This document shows positions 58,178-64,000 of a DNA stretch of 64,000 nucleotides, in pieces. A model generated the notes under the pieces. The model was not told the origin of the DNA. It worked only from the letters and a program-made list of their open reading frames with translations, and did no database searches. Origin of the DNA: Pseudophaeobacter sp965641885 (GTDB lineage Bacteria; Pseudomonadota; Alphaproteobacteria; Rhodobacterales; Rhodobacteraceae); contig OZ282574.1 of NCBI GenBank assembly GCA_965641885.1, positions 372,001 through 436,000 on the forward strand. The letters run 5' to 3'. Within the stretch, counting starts at the first letter, position 1. Every line of letters begins with the position of its first letter. The translations under genes were made by a program, and so were the position numbers.

Positions 58178-59353
58178 TTATGGCCGCTCCAGGCACATTG
58201 CGACGCCCATGCCGCCACCGATGCACAGGGTGGCAAGGCCTTTTTTGGCGCCGCGCCGCTGCATTTCGAACAGCAGCGTGTTCAGCACCCGGCAGCCCGA
58301 GGCGCCAATGGGGTGGCCAATGGCGATGGCGCCACCGTTCACGTTGACGATTGCCGGATCCCAGCCCATGTCTTTGTTGACGGCACAGGCCTGGGCGGCA
58401 AAGGCCTCGTTGGCCTCGACCAGATCGAGATCACCAACCGACCAGCCAGCTTTGTCTAGCGCTTTGCGCGACGCATAGATCGGACCTGCACCCATGATCG
58501 ACGGGTCCAGACCAACCGTGGCATAAGAGGCGATACGAGCCAGCGGCTCGATCCCGCGCTTTTCGGCCTCATCGGCGCTCATCAACAAAGTGGCGGCGGC
58601 GCCGTCATTCAGGCCGGAGGCATTGGCGGCAGTGACAGATCCGTCCTTGGTAAAGGCAGGACGCAGTTTTTGCATCGCTTCCATGGTGGCCCCGTGACGG
58701 ATGTATTCATCCTGGTCGACAATGATGTCGCCCTTGCGGGTCTTTACCGTGAAGGCCGCAATCTCATCGGCGAATTTGCCTGCTTTTTGCGCGGCTTCGG
58801 CTTTGTTCTGGCTGGCAACAGCGAAGGCGTCCTGCATTTCGCGCGAGATTTGCCATTTGTCGGCAACATTCTCGGCCGTTTGCCCCATGTGATAGCCGTT
58901 GAAGGCATCCCAGAGCCCATCGCGGATCATGGTGTCGATATATTTCATATCGCCCATCTTGTGCCCGGCGCGCAGGTTTGCGGCATGGGGGCTCAGGGTC
59001 ATGTTTTCCTGGCCGCCGGCGCAGACGATCGAGGCATCGCCCAGTTGAATGTGCTGCGCCCCAAGAGCCACCGCACGCAGACCAGAGCCACAGACCTGAT
59101 TGATGCTCCAGGCGGCGCTTTCCTGCGGAAGTCCAGCATTGATATGGGCCTGACGGGCCGGGTTCTGACCCTGGGCGGCGGTTAGGACCTGCCCCAGAAT
59201 CGTTTCGGAAACCTCGGCCTTGTCGATGCCTGCGCGCTCTACCACGGCTTCGAGCACGGCACGTCCCAGATCATGGGCCGGCGTATTGGCGAAGGCACCG
59301 CCAAAACTGCCGACCGCGGTACGCGCGGCGGATGCAATTACAACATTGGTCAT
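58178..59353 (-). CDS. phaA: Acetyl-CoA acetyltransferase (beta-ketothiolase)
   Basis: A 391-residue thiolase condensing two acetyl-CoA to acetoacetyl-CoA. The nucleophile Cys is in NQVCGSGLRAV (about residue 88), the His in GGAIAIGHPIGASG (about 348) and the second Cys in LCIGGGMG (about 378). The N-terminus TNVVIASAARTAVGSFGG is standard. ATG 59353 follows AGAGGA and gives the usual length. A PhaR-type operator covers its likely promoter at 59456-59484. Confidence 0.96.
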   Translation of the reverse strand: MTNVVIASAARTAVGSFGGAFANTPAHDLGRAVLEAVVERAGIDKAEVSETILGQVLTAAQGQNPARQAHINAGLPQESAAWSINQVCGSGLRAVALGAQHIQLGDASIVCAGGQENMTLSPHAANLRAGHKMGDMKYIDTMIRDGLWDAFNGYHMGQTAENVADKWQISREMQDAFAVASQNKAEAAQKAGKFADEIAAFTVKTRKGDIIVDQDEYIRHGATMEAMQKLRPAFTKDGSVTAANASGLNDGAAATLLMSADEAEKRGIEPLARIASYATVGLDPSIMGAGPIYASRKALDKAGWSVGDLDLVEANEAFAAQACAVNKDMGWDPAIVNVNGGAIAIGHPIGASGCRVLNTLLFEMQRRGAKKGLATLCIGGGMGVAMCLERP

Positions 59354-59455
59354 TAATTTGGGTCCTCTGTCATCAATTTCTAACATGGAGATATGCGCGG
59401 CTCACGACGAGATTTTGCCGTGGTCTGTGACATCTCCACCTCCCTGTCTGGGACC

Positions 59456-59484
59456 GATATAGCCTATTGCTGCAGTTGCAGCAA
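59456..59484 (-). promoter_or_regulatory. phaA promoter with PhaR-like operator
   Basis: On the minus strand -35 TTGCTG (59484-59479) and -10 TATATC (59461-59456), 17 bases apart. Over the -35 and spacer lies the perfect palindrome TTGCTGCA-GT-TGCAGCAA (59467-59484), which contains CTGC-N4-GCAG, the PhaR binding motif reported for Paracoccus and Rhodobacter. The rest of the 388-base gap 59354-59741 has the phaA leader and two minisatellites. Confidence 0.75.
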
Positions 59485-59610
59485 TTGACAGGGTGTCTCA
59501 GGCCTTGGGGTTGAGTCAACTATGATATGTGAAAAACGAAGAAAACCGCCCCGGGTGGCCCCAAGACAGTTTTTTGATGCTGCAGTGCAGCGGTTCTTTC
59601 GCGGTGTGAC

Positions 59611-59675
59611 AGTGGCTTGTGGCAGTGGCTTGTGGCAGTGGCTTGCGGCAGTGGCCTGTGACAGTGGCTTGCGCC
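59611..59675 (+). repeat. 13-bp minisatellite, five units
   Basis: Five contiguous 13-bp units of consensus AGTGGCTTGTGGC at 59611, 59624, 59637, 59650 and 59663; the first two are identical and the others differ by one to three bases. It abuts a second array of a different unit. Confidence 0.85.
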
Positions 59676-59747
59676 CGGCGTTGGCCCGGTGTTGGCCCGG
59701 TGTTGGCCCGGTGTTGGCCCGGTGTTGGCTTGGCGTTGGCCCTAGGC
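59676..59747 (+). repeat. 12-bp minisatellite, six units, reaching the EAL gene stop
   Basis: Units of CGGTGTTGGCCC at 59676 (with CGGC), 59688, 59700, 59712, 59724 (ending CTT) and 59736 (degenerate). Three central units are identical. The array overlaps the stop codon of the EAL gene at 59742-59744 (minus strand). Confidence 0.85.
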
Positions 59748-60584
59748 GCGGTTGGCTTTTTTCATGTCTTCCAGCCAGGGCGGCGTCACGGTCGGCGCGC
59801 CATAGAGGAAGCCCTGCAGGCAGTCGACGCCAATAGAAACCAGGAACTCGGCGTCATTCTGGGTTTCGACGGATTCCGCCACGACCAGCATGTCAAATTG
59901 TTTGGCAATGCCGACCAGAGCGCGGGTGACGGCCTGGTTGTCCGGATTAGAGGTGATGCCACGGATGAATTGCCCGTCGATTTTTACGGCATCAAAGAAG
60001 AATTCGCGGAAATGGCCAATCGCCGTGGTTCCTGCGCCAAAGCTATCAAGCGCAAAGGCAATACCGTGTTTCTGCATCCGGTTCATAAAGTCGATCACCA
60101 GCTCGGGCGCCGCCATGGCTGACGCCTCGGTGATTTCCAGAACCAGGCGTTCGCCGATGCTGCTGTCCTTTTTCAGGAAAGAATCCAACACTTTGGACCA
60201 GCGGCTGTAACCTATTGAGCGGGCTGACATGTTGATCGACAGACGGATCTGCGGCGATTTGGCCAAAGCGCGCAGACCGTGCTGCAGCGCCAGACAGTCC
60301 AGCTCGCGGCCGATTTCTTTGTCGTCGACCACATGCATAAAGTCGCGCGCGGGAATCACCCGCCCGGTTGCGTCGAGAACCCGGATATAGCCTTCATAAA
60401 AGGCGGTGCCATGTGGCGGCATTGCCTGCATGACGGGCTGGTAGGCCAGCATGGTCTGGTTATGTTTGACGGCCTCGGCCACCATGTCCAGCGTTGAGTG
60501 GTCCCGCGATACCACGGCCGCGGAAATAGGATCTTCAGAACCCTCGGCCATATTTGCCAGTCTCAATTTCCGCTTGTTGATCAC
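59742..60584 (-). CDS. EAL-domain protein, partly degenerate
   Basis: A 280-residue single-domain protein of the cyclic di-GMP phosphodiesterase (EAL) family without a GGDEF partner. The signature EAL is replaced by EGY (FYEGYIRV); LSINMSARS, LEITEASAM, VKIDGQFI, AESVET and QGFLYG are retained, but the DDFGTG motif reads DSFGAG, so one metal-binding Asp is lost. It may be inactive or act as a c-di-GMP or protein binder. The stop codon is inside a minisatellite, so the C-terminus could vary. Confidence 0.88.
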   Translation of the reverse strand: MINKRKLRLANMAEGSEDPISAAVVSRDHSTLDMVAEAVKHNQTMLAYQPVMQAMPPHGTAFYEGYIRVLDATGRVIPARDFMHVVDDKEIGRELDCLALQHGLRALAKSPQIRLSINMSARSIGYSRWSKVLDSFLKKDSSIGERLVLEITEASAMAAPELVIDFMNRMQKHGIAFALDSFGAGTTAIGHFREFFFDAVKIDGQFIRGITSNPDNQAVTRALVGIAKQFDMLVVAESVETQNDAEFLVSIGVDCLQGFLYGAPTVTPPWLEDMKKANRA

Positions 60585-60753
60585 GCGTATGCCTCCTGGT
60601 GCTGCTGTGTTTAATGAAAACTATAGCGTCACTGCGGACTGTCGCGCAAAAGGGTAAATTGAGACTTAAATCTACAATCTTAATGGTTTTTAGCCGCAGA
60701 GGTTTACCACACAGGTTTACCCGCACAGGCTGGCACATCCAAACCTTGTCACA

Positions 60754-61677
60754 TCAGAAGCCTGGCGTGCCCACATCTTTGGGCGTGCGGGTGAGATGCT
60801 TGGCCTTTATGGTCGCAGAGGTGTCGCGGCTGCCGTCGTGGCTGTAGCCGGGGGGCGCAAAGGCATAGGCCAGACGTTGTTTCAGAGTCAGGCCGGGTTG
60901 GGTCATATCGCGGTAGATCGCGACCCATTCGTGAAAGGCTACCCGCAGGGGGTTGAAGGATGCGATGTTGTAGACCAGCCCATAATCGACCGGGTCACTC
61001 TCCTGTTCTGGCACAAAGGTGCCAAACATCTTGTCCCAGATGATAAAAACTCCGGCGTAGTTGCAGTCGAGATAGCGCGGATTGCGGCCATGGTGGGCGC
61101 GGTGGTGGCTGGGGGTGTTCATCACCCCTTCAAACCAGCGCGGCATTTTGCCGATGGCCTCTGTGTGGATCCAGAACTGGTAGACTAGGTTGATTCCGCC
61201 GACAAACAGCACCAGCGCCGGGTGAAACCCCATAAGCACAAGGGGCGCGCGCACCACCATCATAAAGGTAAAGGTGCCGGTCCAGGTCTGCCGCAGGGCA
61301 GTGGTCAGATTGTAGTGCTGGCTGGAGTGGTGATTGACATGGCTGGCCCAGACCCAGCGGATGCGGTGACCAAAGCGGTGCACCCAGTAGTAGCGCAGAT
61401 CATCCAGTACAAAACAAAGGGCGATCACCCAAACTGACGCGCCCAGGTCCAGCGGTGTGATCCGCCAAAGCACCATAAAGAACCCCCAGGCGATAAAGCC
61501 CAGCAAAATGCCCGAGGCGACGCTGCCTGCCCCCATGATCAATGAGGTCACCGCATCGCGGGTCTCATACCGCCCGCCGCGGCCCTTGAGTGCGATCCAG
61601 AGGAACTCAACCAGGATTGCAGCTATGAAAATCGGAACGGCCAGTTGGGTTACATCCGGGAAAGACAAATGATCCAT
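60754..61677 (-). CDS. Sterol desaturase/fatty acid hydroxylase family protein
   Basis: A 307-residue membrane di-iron oxygenase. The His clusters are HRFGHRIRW, ASHVNHHSSQHYN and HHRAHHGRNPRYLDCNYAG, all required ligands. About four helices span the membrane. Family members hydroxylate or desaturate sterols, fatty acids or alkylglycerols; substrate unknown. ATG 61677 follows AGGAGA by nine bases. It lies four bases after the upstream hypothetical gene on the same strand, so the two are likely co-transcribed. Confidence 0.9.
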   Translation of the reverse strand: MDHLSFPDVTQLAVPIFIAAILVEFLWIALKGRGGRYETRDAVTSLIMGAGSVASGILLGFIAWGFFMVLWRITPLDLGASVWVIALCFVLDDLRYYWVHRFGHRIRWVWASHVNHHSSQHYNLTTALRQTWTGTFTFMMVVRAPLVLMGFHPALVLFVGGINLVYQFWIHTEAIGKMPRWFEGVMNTPSHHRAHHGRNPRYLDCNYAGVFIIWDKMFGTFVPEQESDPVDYGLVYNIASFNPLRVAFHEWVAIYRDMTQPGLTLKQRLAYAFAPPGYSHDGSRDTSATIKAKHLTRTPKDVGTPGF

Positions 61678-61681
61678 CAGC

Positions 61682-62107
61682 TCAGGTCTCCTTTGGGGCG
61701 AGGGTGGTCGCGCCTGCACTGACAATCTGGCTGAGCCAGGCATCAGCCTCTGCGGTGGTCAGGCGCAGCAGAACCTGCGGCGCCGAGAAATCGGCAAAGC
61801 GCAGGTGCAGGCCGTGTTCTGCGCGTGTTGCTTTTGTGTCGTGCAGGCTGCGCGCCACTGTGTCGGCGCCAAAAGACCAAACCAGCCCAAGGGGCGCAGT
61901 TGCATCGTCGCTCGTGACCAGCGCGGCCAGTCCGTTTTCAGCGAGCCTCAGGTATTTTGCCGGATTTTCAGGAAACTGTCGCAGCCAGGCTTGTCGCGCC
62001 TGAGCAGCAGTCATCACCTTAGGCTTTGACCGCCCGCTTAAGTGCAAGAGCAGCGCAATCGCGCTGATGCCGCCCACAACGAGGATCAACAAAAGTTCCA
62101 GCGGCAT
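61682..62107 (-). CDS. Membrane-anchored hypothetical protein
   Basis: A 141-residue protein with one N-terminal transmembrane helix (LELLLILVVGGISAIALLLHLSG, about 3-25) and a soluble domain (AQARQAWLRQFPENPAKYLRLAENGLAALV...). The family is not recognised. ATG 62107 follows GGGAGG; an upstream ATG six codons earlier is less likely. It probably shares a transcript with the sterol-desaturase-like gene. Confidence 0.7.
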   Translation of the reverse strand: MPLELLLILVVGGISAIALLLHLSGRSKPKVMTAAQARQAWLRQFPENPAKYLRLAENGLAALVTSDDATAPLGLVWSFGADTVARSLHDTKATRAEHGLHLRFADFSAPQVLLRLTTAEADAWLSQIVSAGATTLAPKET

Positions 62108-62239
62108 TGCTCCCTCCCAGATCATGCCTGTTGCCGATCAGAATGACGTTGCAATGGTACTGCTGTCAAAGGTGGCGTTGGGGAAGGCCAAATTATGCAG
62201 GATGTTTTTCTCCGACGCACAACCTACTATAGGGGCAGA

Positions 62240-62578
62240 ATGGTTGGTTCTGCTAAACGTGTTTTTTTCATCTGCGGCAAGGCTCGCATGCGGAGCCCAA
62301 CAGCGGCGGATATGGTTGCCAGTTGGCCTGGATATGAAACCGATTTTGCTGGTTTGAGCAAAGACGCAGATGAACTATTGTCCTCTGAGCATCTGGACTG
62401 GGCGGACATAATCGTGGTGATGGAAAAGCGCCAAAAGTCAACGCTGTCCTGTCAGTTTGGCGCTCACCTGGCAGCAAAACGGGTCGTGGTATTAGGCGTT
62501 GCAGACAAATACGCCTATATGGAGCCAGCCCTGCAAGCGATTCTGAAACCGAAGTTGCGGAAAATCCTGCAAGGCTAA
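62240..62578 (+). CDS. Low-molecular-weight phosphotyrosine phosphatase-like protein
   Basis: A 112-residue protein with the phosphatase loop CGKARMRS (C-x5-R-S) at about residues 12-19, next to FFIC at the N-terminus, and VMEKRQKSTL further on. The length is shorter than classical LMW-PTPs (about 150), matching a short COG4551-like group of unknown substrate. ATG 62240 follows AGGGG; an in-frame start 15 codons earlier lacks family similarity. Confidence 0.8.
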   Translation: MVGSAKRVFFICGKARMRSPTAADMVASWPGYETDFAGLSKDADELLSSEHLDWADIIVVMEKRQKSTLSCQFGAHLAAKRVVVLGVADKYAYMEPALQAILKPKLRKILQG

Positions 62579-62596
62579 CCTCATAAGAGAACGCGA

Positions 62597-63169
62597 TTAA
62601 CTGCCAGGTGTGCTGTCAATCATGGCGGCAACAATTGCCTTGGCACTGTCTGAATTCCATTCCGCATCGCCCAGCAGGCGGGCGACTTCCTGCCCTTCGC
62701 GATTGAGCAGCACCGTGATGGGCAGGCCGATCACTGCCATTTCACGGGCCAGCGCCTGTTTTGGATCCTGATGGCGGGGCAGGTTGGTGATGCCGTTTTC
62801 ATCAAAGAACTTTGTGATGCCAGCAGGGCTGTTGCGTCCGGCGGCAATGGTCAGCACCTCAAAATCCTCGCCACCGAACTCTTGCTGTAATTCTGCTAGC
62901 TGAGGCATCTCTTTGCGGCAGGGCGCGCACCAGGTGGCCCAGAAGTTCAGCAGCACCACCTTGCCGTGGTAGTCCTGCAGCGTGGCTGTGCCGCTTTCAT
63001 CTTCTAAGAAAAATTCCGCATCAGAGACATCGCGGGGTGTTGAGTGCACCACCAGACGTTTGAGGCTGTGGTCGCGCAGGGCTTCCAGCTGGGCCACATC
63101 AGCAGCGATTGCCGCATTTGCACCCAGGGCCAGGGCGATATAAAGGGAAAGGTGACGTAACAGACGCAT
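62597..63169 (-). CDS. Thioredoxin-like periplasmic protein (TlpA/ResA type)
   Basis: A 190-residue protein with a signal peptide (LLRHLSLYIALALGANAAIAAD) and a thioredoxin fold. The active site is WCAPC (about residues 80-84), in LLNFWATWCAPCRKEMP, and a cis-proline loop lies in IGLPITVLL. It probably reduces or isomerises periplasmic thiols, as TlpA does in cytochrome oxidase maturation. Start follows GGAGA. It is divergent from argH with only 20 bases between starts. Confidence 0.93.
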   Translation of the reverse strand: MRLLRHLSLYIALALGANAAIAADVAQLEALRDHSLKRLVVHSTPRDVSDAEFFLEDESGTATLQDYHGKVVLLNFWATWCAPCRKEMPQLAELQQEFGGEDFEVLTIAAGRNSPAGITKFFDENGITNLPRHQDPKQALAREMAVIGLPITVLLNREGQEVARLLGDAEWNSDSAKAIVAAMIDSTPGS

Positions 63170-63189
63170 ATTATCTCCGGGATTCCACC

Positions 63190-64000
63190 ATGACAGATCA
63201 AGCCTCGAACCAGATGTGGGGCGGCCGTTTTGCCGCTGGTCCAGACGCGATCATGGAGGCAATCAATGCCTCGATCGGTTTTGACAAGCGAATGGCTGCC
63301 CAGGACATTGCCGGCTCCAGGGCCCACGCAGCGATGTTGGCCGCAACAGGTGTTATAAGCGATAACGACGCCGAGGCAATTCGGGAAGGCCTGCTCACGG
63401 TCTTGTCAGAGATTGAGACCGGCACATTCCAGTTCTCGACCGCGCTGGAAGACATCCACATGAACGTCGAGGCCCGCCTGAAAGAGGTCATTGGTGAGCC
63501 CGCAGGCCGTCTGCACACGGGCCGGTCGCGCAATGATCAGGTGGCCACCGACTTTAAACTCTGGGTGCGCGATCAGCTGGATGCGGCCGAAGGTGGTCTT
63601 TTGGCCCTTATCCGCGCGCTATTGACCCAGGCTGAGGCCGGAGCCGACTGGGTGATGCCGGGCTTTACCCATCTGCAGGTGGCGCAGCCGGTGACCTGGG
63701 GCCATCACATGATGGCTTATGTCGAGATGTTTGGCCGCGATCTCAGCCGGGTGCGGGACGCCCGCAAACGCATGAACGAATCGCCTCTGGGGGCTGCGGC
63801 ACTTGCGGGCACCTCCTTCCCGATCGACCGCGACATGACCGCCGCAGCGCTGGGCTTTGACCGCCCCGCCGCCAACTCACTGGATGCGGTCTCGGATCGT
63901 GATTTTGCACTGGAATTCCTGTCCACCGCCTCAATTAGTGCCATTCACCTGAGCCGGTTTTCCGAAGAGCTGGTGATCTGGTCCTCGGCGCAGTTCCGTT
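63190..64000 (+). CDS. argH: Argininosuccinate lyase (5' part; runs off the window)
   Basis: The first 270 residues of argininosuccinate lyase, which splits argininosuccinate to arginine and fumarate. It begins MTDQASNQMWGGRFAAG, followed by EDIHMNVEARL, LHTGRSRNDQVATDFKLW, MPGFTHLQVAQPV (with the catalytic His) and NESPLGAAALAGTSFPID. The reading frame is intact to the window end. The third conserved region (the GSS-x2-PxKxNP loop) would be just past the edge. Confidence 0.97.
   Translation, partial: MTDQASNQMWGGRFAAGPDAIMEAINASIGFDKRMAAQDIAGSRAHAAMLAATGVISDNDAEAIREGLLTVLSEIETGTFQFSTALEDIHMNVEARLKEVIGEPAGRLHTGRSRNDQVATDFKLWVRDQLDAAEGGLLALIRALLTQAEAGADWVMPGFTHLQVAQPVTWGHHMMAYVEMFGRDLSRVRDARKRMNESPLGAAALAGTSFPIDRDMTAAALGFDRPAANSLDAVSDRDFALEFLSTASISAIHLSRFSEELVIWSSAQFR

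Noticed and set aside
1..64000. tRNA, rRNA, CRISPR or prophage genes
   Set aside because: No cloverleaf-like gene, rRNA segment, regular direct-repeat/spacer array or phage structural gene was seen on reading both strands; a covariance search could still reveal small RNAs.

Overview
The window is chromosomal DNA from a high-GC alphaproteobacterium of the Rhodobacteraceae, most likely the Roseobacter group. The evidence is protein content and gene order: a 44-residue aa3-type cytochrome oxidase subunit IV, a long DmdC-like acyl-CoA dehydrogenase, a proteobacterial/plant-type glutamate-cysteine ligase, uvrC-pgsA-moaD-moaE in a row, pyrB and a dihydroorotase-like gene in one operon with plsY, and argH divergent from a TlpA-like gene. 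I see no rRNA, tRNA, CRISPR array, prophage or insertion sequence. Nearly all the DNA is core or lineage-conserved, and about 70 genes can be supported.

Layout. 1-5.6 kb: the 3' end of an alpha/beta hydrolase, a CoxG-like protein, an ABC-2 exporter pair, an S49 peptidase, a zinc-ribbon microprotein, a Ca2+/cation antiporter and a pteridine-reductase-like SDR. 5.6-10 kb: uvrC, a broken lipoprotein gene (pseudogene), pgsA, moaD, moaE. 10-16.5 kb: a coiled-coil membrane protein and an OmpA-domain protein, ubiA divergent from rsmE, a membrane protein, gshA. 16.5-19.6 kb: a GbsR/MarR regulator and a fatty acid desaturase with a palindromic operator, a small membrane protein, a YHS protein and a small secreted protein. 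19.6-24.7 kb: the operon pyrB / tail-anchored protein / PH-like protein / dihydroorotase-like protein / plsY, then a family-4-like uracil-DNA glycosylase. 24.7-30.4 kb: moaB and an RND efflux pair. 30.4-37.2 kb: Nudix, a DsbD-N-like protein, YqgE, a Sua5/TsaC protein, an acyl-CoA dehydrogenase, an MBL hydrolase and an unknown. 37.2-40 kb: a phospholipase A2-like secreted protein, cytochrome oxidase subunit IV, a lipoprotein, AzlCD. 40-44 kb: fdhD, an unknown, mobA, mobB, moeA. 44-49.4 kb: two unknowns, greA, a VOC protein with a SoxR-type promoter, soxR, ETF-QO. 49.4-55 kb: a TPR protein, ispE, a polyprenyl synthase, DUF2007 and TrmN6-like genes, DUF465. 55-64 kb: a DMT permease with a LysR regulator, a 51-residue ORF, phaB, phaA, an EAL protein, a sterol-desaturase-like protein, an LMW-PTP-like protein, a TlpA-like protein and the 5' part of argH.

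How the genes work together. Molybdenum cofactor synthesis recurs: moaD, moaE, moaB, mobA, mobB, moeA and fdhD lie at three loci, with CoxG as a possible user-side factor. Electron flow from beta-oxidation is represented by the acyl-CoA dehydrogenase and ETF-QO. PhaA and PhaB make the precursor of polyhydroxybutyrate, and a PhaR-type operator lies over the likely phaA promoter. UbiA, the polyprenyl synthase and IspE feed ubiquinone and isoprenoid synthesis. PgsA and PlsY serve phospholipid synthesis.

Most notable: a convincing SoxR box in the promoter of a VOC-family gene; a PhaR-like palindrome over the phaA -35 region; a dihydroorotase-like protein without its metal and catalytic motifs, embedded in an operon with two unknown membrane proteins; a secreted PLA2-like protein; a lipoprotein pseudogene with one in-frame amber and one frameshift; a dispersed family of hairpin-rich intergenic repeats; and several 12-14 bp minisatellites. 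No wholly new multi-gene defence or mobile system is evident; the best candidates for undescribed biology are the pyrB operon and the GbsR-desaturase unit.
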